Of a stretch of 64,000 bases of DNA, positions 47,401 to 52,354 are shown in pieces. Below the pieces are notes generated by a model. The model had not been told where the DNA came from. It ran no database searches and saw only the letters and a list, made by a program, of their open reading frames with translations. This DNA comes from Ligula intestinalis (lineage: Eukaryota; Platyhelminthes; Cestoda; Diphyllobothriidea; Diphyllobothriidae). The position numbers and the translations under genes are program-made. Every line of letters begins with the position of its first letter. Position 1 is the first letter of the stretch. Location of the stretch: assembly GCA_036362985.1 (NCBI GenBank), contig JAYGXS010000001.1:38625184-38689183 (forward strand), read 5' to 3'.

Positions 47401-49485
47401 TATGGGAACGCCAAATCGCTGCGCGTGTTGATGGGCTGGGGGCCTGAGAACCATGACTCGAGCAGCTCTTGGCTCACGCGGTAGTCCCGTCTTGCGAGGA
47501 TTTTGGCCTCGTCAAACTTGAAAATATGGCCGGGTCCCGTTGAGTGAGCTGCAACCTAGGAGTTGACGTCTTTCTTTCTCACCACCGCTGAATGCTCGGC
47601 CATTCGCGTCTGGAGTTATCTTCCGGTTTCTCCGACGTAGTTGGTTTGTCCACAACTACACCAGATCCGGTAAACGACTCCAGCCGTTTCCTGCCGTGGC
47701 AGTGGGTCTTTCGGCCTCGTGAGCCGGCGCCTGATGGTTACTTCTGGCCTTTGCGCAACTCAAAGTCCAAGTGGGTTGAGTAGACGGCTGATCGCTTTCG
47801 ATGCATTCTTCACGTACGAAACAGCTCGCCAAACGTTTGAACCAGCTCGACGTGGCTTTTTTCGTTTGCGTATGCATTGGTTGACAAAGTTGCGCGGGTA
47901 TCCATTTGCCCTCAGTACCCCTCGAACATATTTTAATTCAGCAACTTTGTCTTCCGCTTCGCTGCAATAAGTCTCGACGCGCCGGAATAGTGCTCTTACG
48001 CAGCTGCGTTTGTGACAAACTGGGTGGTTGCTGTTGTAGTTCAGGACTTGCATAGTGTTGTTTGCTTTCCTGAACACTTACGTTTTTAGGCCACCATCGA
48101 TTGCTTAGGAAATCCTGCTCGGGCAGTCAGCCTTATGTGTCAGCATTGGGGGGATTTCATACGTTGCAGTAGACTGGAGAGGTAAATTGACCGAAATGTG
48201 ACTAAATCCAAGGTTCTCGGTGGGGCCTCCATAGCTCAGTTGGCTAGAGCGTTGGCTATAATCAAGCTTTCCCTTGCTGGCGTGGATGCGCAACCCACAA
48301 AGATCGCTGACTTTCTCACAATTGAGCCAAGTGAATTACTTAAATCTGCCAACCCCCACCAAACAAGAACAACCAGATTCTTATCCATATGCATATGAGA
48401 GCACCATCCTGCCTGGCTAAAACAAAGCATGCAAAATCCATCTCTAGTGCAATTTAGGCTCATTTGGTTGGCAACGGCCACCATCTTGAGTCATCTTTAA
48501 AGTGCCGACATAACACTCCGCGTTTCTGCTTCAGCGGATTCTTGCGGTGACAGAGGCAATAGCCATACAGTTAGCCAATCCAACCTTTGGGCAGGCAATA
48601 AGCGTTGATACAAGCTCTCAAGCTACCCCGGCCTAAACGTGGCCCAATATGTTTTTCCGCACCTTCTGCTAGTTCGCGTTACAGCAAAAAACAGACCATT
48701 CCCCTCCATCCCCCTTTTCCTAAGCTCCACAGAAAAAGGCTATTAGCTTTGACGCCTGGACGTCTTCACCCCTCTTCTCCGCACTGATTGTTGATTGGTT
48801 ATCTAAATTCTAATCTTCTACCCTCGCTTCTATTACTCTGTAGGCCTGGCTATAAATAATCGAAAGCGTACGTTTGCCAACATTGGCTAATTGATTGACA
48901 GTATTTCTGAATCAAATTTTACCGGTACTGGAATCGCGGCGATTGAGGGAATCTAGATGTGAGCGAGCCCTGTGATTAATGTGGCAGCTACTAATCAGGG
49001 TAATTTCTCAAACGCCTGGGGTTTATTTCCGTAGACGTCACAGATTGTTGCTCTAGGGTGAATTGAAAAGATCCGGCAAATGTAGTTTTTATTGCAATAA
49101 TTCAGTCCTGCAAACTTTCTTTTTGTCTGAATTGGGGTTATTCCAGTTGGTAAAACCAAGATGATGAGTGCTGTAGGACTAGGCCCAACCGAAGACAGCA
49201 ACAGATGCTTTAGAGGAAATTGTTTCTGTCGCTCTTGGTAATTTATTTTTTGGCTTGTTTAAATGAAGCGTGAATAAAAAATGAATAAACTTAACTGACA
49301 TTCATTAGCGGGTATTCCTAGTGGCTTTTGAAGCCTCAACTAAAGCTCCGCATAAATGTCACAGCTTTACGCAACGTGAGCATTTCAATAAAGAAGGCGC
49401 GATAAAGGTCACATTCCTGGGACACTTACTTGGGATTCGTAGGCTCTCTGGAGTTCCTCGATGTCGGCAGCGCGTTGTTTGTGGA
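14180..49485 (-). CDS. Nine-exon coiled-coil protein gene, 5'-incomplete (MTUS/ATIP-like, tentative)
   Basis: Seen: nine minus-strand exons (49430-49485, 44135-44240, 43729-43802, 40931-41032, 38556-38780, 33148-33252, 31258-31355, 15686-15889, 14180-14402), each bounded by AG and GT with consistent phases. They join into 1193 bases with one frame and one terminal stop, giving at least 397 residues. Residues 1-131 are Glu/Lys/Leu-rich coiled coil; 132-206 is a Ser/Pro/Arg linker; 207-320 is a second coiled coil; the rest is a basic Ser/Pro-rich tail. Inference: the second coil (LKSHELVELRRKTMEQEQQ, NENLKALLELQIEEKK, KLDKEIREKKKLNMDLDAL) resembles the C-terminal coil of MTUS1/MTUS2 microtubule-associated proteins in layout, so a cytoskeletal role is plausible but unproven. 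The first exon opens mid-codon, so the N-terminus lies further upstream. Introns range from 0.33 to about 15 kb. Confidence 0.85.
14592..14927 (+). CDS. PLE GIY-YIG endonuclease C-terminus, truncated
   Basis: Encodes 111 residues from inside the element ORF: CSFTCSSGAGYIGRTSRHLS carries the YIG half of the GIY-YIG nuclease fold with the following Arg; KRIREHLPAWL is the next helix; and ILTHMVDSGHSVD carries the His-containing segment. It ends with IRLRKPALCAQKSLL and a stop. Known PLEs encode an N-terminal reverse transcriptase joined to this nuclease, and all of that part is missing here. The frame is intact, so this is a fairly young copy, but it cannot act alone. Confidence 0.8.
   Translation: MSAQTISMCICSFTCSSGAGYIGRTSRHLSKRIREHLPAWLAKGAVKSIKNSILTHMVDSGHSVDSSEAFKVIYKVSPNYPKCLGQRALATTEATAIRLRKPALCAQKSLL
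15160..15215 (+). ncRNA. Hammerhead ribozyme-like motif, PLE family A 3' end
   Basis: Core CCGAAGA (15169-15175; U4 changed to C), short stem II GG/UC around AUUUA, GAAA (15185-15188), stem III GC/GC around UACUUAU, and predicted cleavage after the UC at 15200-15201. Stem I is weak (GC/GC). Probably a decayed copy. Confidence 0.55.
15686..15889 (-). CDS. Coiled-coil gene exon
   Basis: Acceptor TTTCATTGCAG, donor ACCAG|GTTCGT, 204 bp. Encodes ALEERYQTLFEKLDKEIREK, KKLNMDLDALKCKMDDAQCR, then MQQSLYTNAGRSLSEVAEAD IASFSMT. The coil ends about two-thirds through and becomes Ser-rich. Confidence 0.9.
15890..18260. other. Intron sequence, no gene recognised
   Basis: Lies in the 15-kb intron between the exons at 31258 and 15889. 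Includes a degenerate TTAGG-type array at about 17195-17375. No motif-bearing frame was found. Confidence 0.4.
17195..17375 (+). repeat. Degenerate TTAGG-type minisatellite
   Basis: Irregular units such as GATTAGGATATAGATGAGGGCTAGGG, AGGTTTAAAGTTGG and TTAGGGTTAAGG. No fixed period. Confidence 0.5.
18268..19320. repeat. Long inverted repeat (fold-back element) I
   Basis: The left arm (about 18268-18655) and right arm (about 18935-19320) are reverse complements at high identity. For example, GCAATATTCCGACATATGCG at left matches GCAATATTCCGATATATGCG on the opposite strand at right, and CTCCTTTCCGACTCCTAGCA recurs inverted as TGCTAGGAGTCGGAAAGGAG. A roughly 280-bp spacer separates them. No transposase or reading frame is seen. 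Could be a fold-back transposon or an inverted duplication. Confidence 0.85.
19330..21930. other. Intron sequence, no gene recognised
   Basis: Several 60-110 aa frames (19652-20202, 20735-21212) have no motif and no splice support. Confidence 0.4.
21935..22245 (-). repeat. Interspersed repeat family D, copy 1
   Basis: On the minus strand: TTGAAATGGTGGTAAGGAGGTC, then CGCAGCGCGTTGCGTCGCCCACACCTTCAATTTTCATG, then GGACACAGTGCTGGGACTAGG. These blocks occur in the same order at 32737-33005 on the plus strand. No coding frame is shared. Confidence 0.65.
22385..22460 (+). repeat. Interspersed repeat family D, partial copy 2
   Basis: ACTATAACCACCGTTTCCGCAGGACAAAATGCTGGGACTTGTGGT matches 32960-33005 of copy 3. 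The 84-aa minus-strand frame here is the antisense of the repeat. Confidence 0.6.
23586..23600 (+). promoter_or_regulatory. Conserved TATA-like box in PLE family B terminal repeat
   Basis: ACTATAAATACGGCG is retained as AACTATAAATACCG in the 47-kb copy and roughly as CTTTAAATACTGCG in the 2-kb copy, against diverged surroundings. It may be the element's internal promoter. Confidence 0.45.
23637..23667 (+). ncRNA. Hammerhead-core-like motif in PLE family B terminal repeat
   Basis: CUGAUGA (23637-23643), a 5-bp stem GGGUU/AAUCC (23645-23649 with 23658-23662), and GAAAC (23663-23667). One extra U lies between core and stem. I could not define a stem III and cleavage site, so activity is doubtful. 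Confidence 0.4.
23815..24090 (+). repeat. Degenerate TTAGG-type minisatellite
   Basis: Units such as TAGGATTAGTACTAAAGG, GGCTAGGGTTTGGGTTTTAGG and GGATTAAGGGTTAGG over about 270 bp. Confidence 0.5.
24900..25110 (-). mobile_element. tRNA-derived SINE, family B, copy 3
   Basis: Minus strand: TGGCTAACTTATTTGAGCGTTGG head, AGGTCACGGGTCCAAGC (B-box-like), and a GGTTGGGTATGGCTTGCTGATG body. Tandem with the next copy. Confidence 0.55.
25185..25415 (-). mobile_element. tRNA-derived SINE, family B, copy 4
   Basis: Minus strand: GAGCTAATGGCTCAATGTTAAGAGCG (A box), AGGTTGCTGTTTCGAGTCTCGGGTGG (B box), then GGGCTGGGTATGACAGGC and TGGCCATGCCTATCGG. Confidence 0.65.
25420..26990. other. Intron sequence, no gene recognised
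   Basis: AT-rich with short frames only. Nothing recognisable. Confidence 0.4.
27000..27510 (+). mobile_element. tRNA-derived SINE family A, tandem dimer
   Basis: Two units with a 285-bp period. Both have GAGCCTCGTAGCTCAATGGTAG (27073 and 27358), followed by a B-box-like segment (GCGTTCGACAAACACC; GGGGTTCGACTGCCACCG) and a TTTTTCACAGTTGGGTCAA-type tail. The unit 1 tail runs directly into the unit 2 head (CCTGCCTGGCAGTTAGCTTACAG). Confidence 0.78.
27505..27670 (+). repeat. Degenerate TTAGG-type minisatellite
   Basis: Units like TTTAGGACTAGGTTTAAGG and GTTAGGGTTAAG directly follow the SINE dimer. Confidence 0.5.
28735..29205 (+). mobile_element. 5'-truncated PLE, family A
   Basis: An endonuclease ORF fragment (to 29009), a C/T-rich 3' UTR (CCCCCTCTCTCCCCCTTCCCC) and a decayed hammerhead-like end ATTTGAAAGCCTACGTACGCTCGC (29165-29188). 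Sense copy; no inverted partner was found upstream. Confidence 0.72.
28737..29009 (+). pseudogene. PLE GIY-YIG endonuclease C-terminus, decayed
   Basis: The region starts with GGTTGTATCGGTCGCACGAGTC, corresponding to GYIGRTS with the Tyr-Ile-Gly triad partly altered. It continues with QDHLPTWLIKGEIRRINSVI and IAQIVDSGHRMDPNEAFMVI, ending IRLRKPAFCAQKDLP and a stop. The start of the nuclease domain is lost and the frame shifts near 28760. Confidence 0.72.
29210..31250. other. Intron sequence, no gene recognised
   Basis: A minus-strand frame at 30450-30659 (SLNKSDSRILPTLSLYTELT in its middle) looks coding-like, but it lacks a convincing splice pair. An exon here would need phases 2 and 2 to fit the host gene. 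Confidence 0.35.
31258..31355 (-). CDS. Coiled-coil gene exon
   Basis: Acceptor TTACTATTTCAG, donor AA|GTAAGTG. Encodes LEEYNGLKYEVKQLLHKNEN then LKALLELQIEEK, plus two bases of a Lys codon finished by the next exon. Confidence 0.9.
31535..31665 (-). mobile_element. tRNA-derived SINE, family A-like, inverted copy
   Basis: Minus strand: GGAGCCCGTGGCTCAGTTGACTGGAGCGGTGGCTG (A box) and GGCATAGGTTCAAATCACGCC (B box). Lies head to head with the next copy. Confidence 0.65.
31670..31855 (+). mobile_element. tRNA-derived SINE, family A-like, sense copy
   Basis: GACCCGTAACTCAGTTAGCTAGATCGCTGGCTG (A box), GTGTGAGTCCGAATCTGAC (B-box-like), then TTCTGCACAATTGAGTCAAATGG, the family tail. Confidence 0.65.
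31860..32715. other. Intron sequence, no gene recognised
   Basis: Nothing recognisable; AT-rich. Confidence 0.4.
32720..33065 (+). repeat. Interspersed repeat family D, copy 3
   Basis: The most complete plus-strand copy: TTCAAATGGTGGTAAGGACGTC, GCGCGAAGCGCCGCGCACACCTTCAATTTACATGCG, and TATAACCACCGTTTTTGCTGGACAAATGCTGGGACTAGGGGTG. Same block order as copy 1. Confidence 0.65.
33148..33252 (-). CDS. Coiled-coil gene exon
   Basis: Acceptor GTTTTTTTTAG, donor CAG|GTCAGTAG, 35 codons, phase 0 on both sides. Encodes SKKLEEEINSLNIVLQLKSH then ELVELRRKTMEQEQQ, a strong heptad pattern. Confidence 0.88.
33260..35220. other. Intron sequence, no gene recognised
   Basis: Frames of 60-85 aa without motifs or splice context. 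Confidence 0.4.
35225..35465 (+). mobile_element. SINE family B, body without clear tRNA head
   Basis: CTGGGTATGACTGGCTGACGACGGCGAATAAGCCAGAAATGGCCATTCCAGTCTC matches 52176-52220. The upstream CGCTAACGGGACTCATCTGTC...GGGGCTCACCAAAGGCCC is an inverted family B tail, so two copies overlap tail to body. Confidence 0.6.
35470..37255. other. Intron sequence, no gene recognised
   Basis: No motif-bearing frame. Confidence 0.35.
37262..37312 (-). ncRNA. Hammerhead ribozyme-like motif, left PLE end
   Basis: Minus strand: GCAU-GGC (stem I), CUGAGGA (37300-37294, fits CUGANGA), a very short stem II around AUUUA, GAAA, stem III GUG/CAC, UC, predicted cleavage between 37271 and 37270, then GCC-AA-AUGC closing stem I. 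All conserved core bases are present; stem II is minimal. Confidence 0.65.
37388..37890 (-). CDS. PLE GIY-YIG endonuclease, N-truncated, intact frame
   Basis: The open frame begins at the element junction (DAASEILSRSLNEAIAKTFL, then AAKVQVLFSIHPVLHGEGKD), the linker between reverse transcriptase and nuclease. It continues into MCIYSVTCSCAVGYIGRTCR with the two-Cys motif and YIG, KRTREQLPEWLVKGEVRNIK, and IFAHMVNSGHNVDPSEAFK. It ends IRLRKSVLCTQKSLLQAPNL. This is the best preserved nuclease in the window. It is nicking-endonuclease-like by family, but it has no reverse transcriptase and no promoter of its own that I can see. Confidence 0.8.
37929..38237 (+). CDS. PLE endonuclease C-terminus, right copy
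   Basis: Nearly the same protein as the left copy from REHLPAWLAKGEIKSINSSI onward (HMVDSGHHVDPSEAFKVINK, IRLRKSVLCTQKSLLQAPNL). The CxC-YIG segment has been deleted between ACTTATAAGTGTATCTACTT and ATCCAAAATAAGAAGG, so the nuclease active centre is missing. Confidence 0.75.
   Translation: MYLLIYLHLSKIRREHLPAWLAKGEIKSINSSILAHMVDSGHHVDPSEAFKVINKVPPNYLKSLGQRLLAATEATTIRLRKSVLCTQKSLLQAPNLAWPTIT
38325..38372 (+). ncRNA. Hammerhead ribozyme-like motif, right PLE end
   Basis: GGC (38331-38333), core CUCAGGA (38334-38340; G5 changed to C), GAAA (38350-38353), stem III AGU/ACU with loop GUAC, UC then GCC (38364-38366). The core change should abolish cleavage, unlike the left copy. Confidence 0.6.
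38556..38780 (-). CDS. Coiled-coil gene exon: Ser/Pro/Arg-rich linker
   Basis: Acceptor AATTTTTTAG, donor GAG|GTAAGGTG, 225 bp, phase 0 on both sides. It encodes 75 residues of low-complexity, probably disordered sequence with several S/TP and RS/RT pairs (LTRTATLPPQRPSERIQSAP, NRSRTPLP). Such basic Pro-rich linkers are common in microtubule-binding proteins. The splice sites and fitting phase place it in this gene, but the sequence has no homology I recognise. Confidence 0.7.
39020..39938. repeat. Long inverted repeat (fold-back element) II
   Basis: Arms 39020-39300 and 39672-39938 are reverse complements. For example, AATATTTTATAGC and ATTTTACTGATTGGGGAAAC at left have exact inverted partners at 39780-39835, and TACGCCTAAAACGGAACTACAAATTAAAC pairs with GTTTAGTTTGTAGTTCAGTTTTAGGCGTA. 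The 371-bp spacer is a degenerate tandem array. No transposase frame. Confidence 0.85.
39301..39490 (+). repeat. CTAAACTGTAAA-type minisatellite in the fold-back spacer
   Basis: Irregular 10-14-bp units built on ACTGTAAACTA / AACTACAAAGTA / CTACACTATAAAC. The array occupies the loop between the two arms. Confidence 0.65.
40469..40526. ncRNA. Strong nested hairpin with UUCG tetraloop, function unknown
   Basis: AGGACGUGC (40490-40498), UUCG, GCACGUCCU (40503-40511): a perfect 9-bp stem closed by the extra-stable C(UUCG)G loop. An outer stem CGTAGT (40469-40474) / ACTACG (40521-40526) encloses it. On the minus strand the arm is preceded by CAGAUGA, one base from a hammerhead CUGAUGA, but UUUUC stands where GAAA is required. 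It lies inside an intron of the coiled-coil gene. Confidence 0.5.
40931..41032 (-). CDS. Coiled-coil gene exon
   Basis: Acceptor TTTTTTTTATAG, donor AGC|GTAAGCC, phase 0 on both sides. Encodes 34 residues: KKVDVLQDECTHLRKFSLDA then QRAAAQKPSVVDES. Confidence 0.85.
41985..42440 (+). mobile_element. PLE 3' end (ORF tail, UTR and hammerhead)
   Basis: TEAEAVTMRLANAP (41999-42040) is the decayed ORF end equivalent to TTEATAIRLRKPAL. A C-rich UTR with a run of 9-10 C follows, then a hammerhead-like end. Upstream coding sequence is too decayed to align. Confidence 0.6.
42350..42400 (+). ncRNA. Hammerhead-like motif at PLE 3' end
   Basis: GGC (42356-42358), CUGAU with about six inserted bases before GA, GAAA (42378-42381), stem III AAC/GUU, UC then GCC (42390-42392). 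The core insertion suggests an inactive copy. Confidence 0.45.
42552..42612 (-). ncRNA. Hammerhead ribozyme-like motif (best stem I in the window)
   Basis: Minus strand: stem I GUAUUGGC with GCCAAUGC (8 bp, one G-U) extended by CAAUU/AAUUG, core CUGAUGA (42595-42589), stem III AAC/GUU with loop ACGU, predicted cleavage after UU at 42566. The GAAA box reads AAAA (G12 to A), which should impair cleavage. Confidence 0.6.
42655..42985 (+). pseudogene. PLE GIY-YIG endonuclease fragment, broken
   Basis: TCSRGARYIGRLTRRLEKRV, REHMPAWLGKRENRSISSLI and LAH then a stop, followed by HQVAAREAFQFVYQA in frame. It ends near AMTEAVAIRLAKPA in a shifted frame. A subfamily distinct from the 37-kb copies (LEKRV and LGKRENRS differ). 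Confidence 0.7.
43203..43255 (+). ncRNA. Hammerhead ribozyme-like motif, sense end of the 42.6-kb PLE
   Basis: GUACUGGC stem I strand, CUGAUGA (43215-43221), stem III around ACACGUGU, GCCAAUAU closing. The GAAA box reads GCAA (A13 to C). Confidence 0.55.
43729..43802 (-). CDS. Coiled-coil gene exon
   Basis: Acceptor CCCATTCCAG, donor TCC|GTAAGCG. Encodes LERENANRIGEMTDKFNRLK then ADLS. Only 332 bp of intron separate it from the previous exon, and this intron is free of recognised mobile elements. Confidence 0.85.
44135..44240 (-). CDS. Coiled-coil gene exon
   Basis: Acceptor TTTTTTTCCAAG, donor GCTG|GTAACTT, phase 0 in and 1 out. Encodes 35 residues (LTEERRTWAARMSDASVEYV then KKLETQKLEYETAMA) plus the first base of an Asp codon completed by the next exon. 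Confidence 0.85.
44250..44970. other. Intron sequence, no gene recognised
   Basis: No motif or repeat recognised. Confidence 0.4.
45140..45275 (+). repeat. Interspersed repeat family E, copy 1
   Basis: TTAACCCTAATTCTCCGGAACTTAGGGCAAAATCGTCTGCATTACGGACGATTGTAGTTCC resembles 45905-45975. The TTAGGG-like units at its left side recall the minisatellites elsewhere. Confidence 0.5.
45890..45990 (+). repeat. Interspersed repeat family E, copy 2
   Basis: TCTAAACCTCATTTCTCCGAAACTTAGCGTCAAACCACCTGCATCACGGGTGGTTCCAGTCCC is the partner of copy 1. Both contain a short inverted repeat (CGTC..GACG; ACCACC..GGTGGT) around TGCATYACGG. Confidence 0.5.
46560..46820 (+). pseudogene. Possible YL1_C (VPS72-like) fragment, decayed
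   Basis: In one frame: LLDPKTGLPYFNTFDQFKK (from about 46717). Known YL1_C domains in chromatin-remodeller subunits (VPS72, INO80C) carry a Y-x-DP-x-T-x-x-PY core like this. In a second frame just upstream, HHCTVAHC could be the remnant of the preceding CxVTG..A.Y segment, implying a one-base frameshift. A good acceptor-like tract CTCCTCTTTTGCAG lies at 46567. The similarity is short and could be fortuitous; otherwise this is a processed or exon pseudogene in an intron of the minus-strand gene. Confidence 0.35.
47060..47100 (-). promoter_or_regulatory. TATA-like block of PLE family B terminal repeat
   Basis: Minus strand AACTATAAATACCG, preceded by AATTATAGTATGCATG. It is the same pair of blocks as at 23553-23600. 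Beyond it the 47-kb copy diverges and no hammerhead-like core is present. Confidence 0.45.
47385..48077 (-). pseudogene. PLE reverse transcriptase end plus GIY-YIG endonuclease, broken
   Basis: Starts VFRKANNTMQVLNYNSNHPV, the conserved segment after the RT palm (commonly YRKPTHTDxYLxxxSxHP in PLEs). Continues SCVRALFRRVETYCSEAEDK and GYPRNFVNQCIRKRKKP. The nuclease part reads GVVYRIWCSCGQTNYVGETG with the two-Cys motif and YVG, then a stop, LQTRMAEHSAVVRKKDVNS, another stop, and AAHSTGPGHIFKFDEAKILA. It ends near PINTRSDLAFPYGVLRSFL. Two in-frame stops make it non-functional. A different lineage from family A (YVGETG rather than YIGRT). Confidence 0.82.
48105..48370 (+). mobile_element. tRNA-derived SINE, family A, copy
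   Basis: CCTGCTCGGGCAGTCAGCC body start, GGGGCCTCCATAGCTCAGTTGGCTAGAGCGTTGGCT (A box, very tRNA-like), a weak B box GTGGATGCGCAACCCAC, and the tail TTTCTCACAATTGAGCCAAGTGAATTAC. Confidence 0.75.
48480..48895 (+). mobile_element. Decayed PLE 3' end with hammerhead-like terminus
   Basis: AVTEAIAIQLANPTFGQA (48543-48597) is the family A ORF end. After a pyrimidine-rich UTR comes GGCCTGGCTATAAATAATCGAAAGCGTACGTTTGCCAACATTGG (48843-48887): GGC/GCC stem I, GAAA, stem III AGCG/CGUU-like. The CUGANGA core is damaged. Confidence 0.6.
49430..49485 (-). CDS. Coiled-coil gene, most upstream exon found
   Basis: Acceptor TTTGGTTTTCAG, donor CAA|GTAAGTG. Encodes HKQRAADIEELQRAYESQ after two bases of a split codon, so at least one more exon exists above 49485. 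I found no convincing candidate between 49.5 and 64 kb. Confidence 0.75.
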
Positions 49486-49489
49486 CTGA

Positions 49490-51780
49490 AAACCAAAAAT
49501 AGCCATTCAAGGATTTAAATTGGTTCCCCTTTCATTTTCAGCGGGAAACTACAGTCTAATAAGGAAAGGAATAGACTTAACTATAGTTAGACAAACTACA
49601 CACAGAGACGCGAAACACAGAAGGCCCACATACCCCCCCCCACCCCATCAGTCATTGTGACTCATAATCTAGCCCATAAAAGAATGGCTTCTGGATCCCA
49701 ATACATCGTTGTTCACCAGGACGAAATAAATAACGTTCAAAATGAGATATAGGTCGACTTTCGATGGTCAGCGTTATACAATTGGAGCTACCTACCAATA
49801 AATTACACAAATTAAACGACACTGTGTTTCAACACTCACACTGAAATAACGGATTAGGCAACTGAGAGTTCCTACGTAAAGAGGGTAGTGAACTTTGAAG
49901 CTATGTAAACAGGGTATGCATTTTCAGTTTCGGAGGAAGTACCAAAGAAAATGTATCCTGAGTGTGGTAGCTTTGAAACTCTCTGCAGTAGTTTACCTAC
50001 AGCAGCCGTATAGGTTTTACAAAAATATTCAGAAGCACCTTGATGACTTGATATAAAACGAAACACCGACTACGTCGATCGTTAAATATCTTGCCATCTG
50101 TCTATACGACTATGAATCCTGTAGTTGGGCTTCATTAACTTTTTGTCACATAAATTACATTGTAAGTTTGCAAACGCTCACATGCCTGATGTATGTTTTT
50201 TAACTTTGAAAAGTGTCAGTTCTGTATAGTTAAAAATAACTATTGAATTTTCTTACATGCTCTTCTTATGGCACTTTTGGTATCCTTTAACATTGTGATA
50301 CCTCTAGCAAAATAAGAGGGTTCTGAGTGAATCGGACTGTTTATGTTCTAGCAAAGCCGCATATTGCATGGCGTGCCTCCAATGCGTTCATATATAATAC
50401 AACACTGCAGGCCTTAAATTTCCTCACTACCCGGATTCCAAAAGAGTTCGAAAAAAAACAAAGAGTGAGTCCTGCGCCATATAAACCAACTGATACATTG
50501 GCTACGTTTTCATGAGTAAGATTTTCAACTTGCCAGACTAAAAACTGGTTGTCTTCTTTCGAAAACAGTATTCCAAATCTAGCTTTAACGGACTGTGCGG
50601 CATCAGTATCTTGGCCCGATAAAGTGACATATGCTGAGCCGAATGCTATATTCCCTCATAGATTTCGCAAAAGTTACTTAGTTTACCAATTATTGACTAG
50701 CTTATAATTACATTTTTCAACTTATCATGCCTGGGTTGCGAGTCGTTGGCTAATTCTTGTACTCCAACCAGGGCAACGCCAGAAAGGGCATAACTTTAAA
50801 TGAAAGGCTCGTCGTCGTAATGACGGAGGGGTAATAAATAGTAACATAGGGAAAGCTTTTCCCTGAGGTTCATCTTAAAACGGATTTAAAAACCTACTGC
50901 TTTGAAGTTTTGCTGGAAACGACACAAACTGCGAGAGGATGGGGTATATTGAACGTCTATAGTAGGCGACAGTTGAAATTTCTCGCATCAACAACTAGTG
51001 GAAATCACAAGCCGGTGTTTTGGGGATTACCGAAAAAGCAGTAGCGGAGTAGAAGTCGTCCATGGGTCTGTCCCTCCGGTCACTCAGTAAAGACCGCAGA
51101 CAAAATTCACATAGACAGCTGCTCACAATTCAATATGGACCATGTGTTATCTTTCACAATCCCGGAGACCTGAACGTTTCTTCCGAATAGGTCCACATTG
51201 AAATCCAAACATCACAAGAACCCCTTCCATTGATAGGGCCTCGCGATAAATTGTTTTAATTATTCCATGGATGACTGGTGGACTGCAGTTAGGAGATAAG
51301 CAGCATCGTGTAGAATTTTAAGCCTCACTGCTGACTTAAAAAAGATGACAAATGGCGCATGCAAACTTATATTATTAAGAGGTTCTAGTAGGCCATATAG
51401 CCATCTAGGACTTCCAAAACTCACCCGTTAAGTTCAATTTAAAGGACCTGAAAGTTGAAAATAATTTTTAATTTTCCTTTTACTTCATGAGTAGCGGAAA
51501 TAGCCAGTGGCTGCACAATGTCTAGTCCGATGTCATGGAGTGGTCGAGAGCTATTTTTTGCAATTAAATGTCAATATCCTCTGTCATCGGTTTTTCCACG
51601 CTTTTCGAAGTATTGAGTGGAAAATAACTTATAATGATAGATAACGAACTGCCCTGATTTCTTGACAGTTTTAGAATTGTTCTTCTTTGATTGAAACTCA
51701 GGTATGCATTCATCTCAGATAGTCTAATGCCATGAGTTCTACGGTCAAGACCGACGATTTACATGGTGCGCCCGAAAACG
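49490..51780. other. No gene recognised
   Basis: The missing 5' exon(s) of the coiled-coil gene may lie here or beyond, but no splice-bounded coiled-coil frame could be seen. Confidence 0.35.
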
Positions 51781-51784
51781 TGGC

Positions 51785-51965
51785 GGACACTGGAATGTGG
51801 CTTGTGCGTGAATAAGTTTACAGAAGTAGGAGACTCGCGTGGTATCTGCCACACTATCTCCACCAATCACATTGTCAGGTTAAGTAAAAAGACAGAGACA
51901 GGAAGACCAGACCCAGGGAAGGGCACAGTGGCTAACGAAGCTAAACATATAGTATTGCCGCAAAG
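51785..51965 (+). repeat. Interspersed repeat family C, copy 4
   Basis: GGAGACTCGCGTGGTATCTGCCACACTATCTCCACC and AAGACAGAGACAGGAAGACCAGACCCAGGGAAGGGCACAGTGGC parallel the 4.7- and 6.0-kb copies. Confidence 0.5.
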
Positions 51966-52004
51966 GCAAGGGAGGCTAAAATCGTAATTTCTGGTGAAGA
52001 GGAA

Positions 52005-52350
52005 CAAGTGAGGTCCGTTAGCTATCGGTGAACGTTTATCAACGAGTGTTAATATCTACCGGTCTAAACCGGTAAGACAACGAGCTGGTCGCTCAATGGT
52101 TAGGGCTGTAGACTCTGATCAAAAAGGTCGCGAGTCCGAGCCTCGAGTGGTGCGCCACTTTTTACTGAGTATGACTGGCTGACGACGGCTGATAAGCCCA
52201 AAATTGCCATTCCAGCCTCCCTAGTCGTTGCCAGCAATGCTACTTGCTGCTAAAGCTGTTGTCAGGGCCCGAGAATTAAGGCCCAAGGCAAAGCAGGGTA
52301 TATGACTTCCGTTAGCGATCGGTGAACGTTCATAAACGAGTGTTAAAGTT
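52005..52350 (+). mobile_element. tRNA-derived SINE, family B, best copy
   Basis: GAGCTGGTCGCTCAATGGTTAGGGCTGTAGACTC (A box), GTCGCGAGTCCGAGCCTCG (B box), GAGTATGACTGGCTGACGACGGCTGATAAGCCC body, GTCAGGGCCCGAGAATTAAGGCCCAAGGC, and the tail CCGTTAGCGATCGGTGAACGTTCATAAACGAGTGTTAA. The same tail sequence just upstream (52017-52050) may be the end of another copy or a direct repeat. Confidence 0.72.
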
Positions 52351-52354
52351 CAAC

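Larger units (their letters stand above)
46990..48095 (-). mobile_element. 5'-truncated PLE, family B, with terminal-repeat block
   Basis: Minus strand: a reverse transcriptase C-terminus and nuclease ORF (48077 to about 47300), a tandem GTCRTCAGAGTT-containing UTR (repeated at 47180-47235 and 47300-47350), then the family B terminal block AATTATAGTATGCATG...ACTATAAATACCG near 47060-47100. It abuts a SINE at 48105. Confidence 0.8.
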
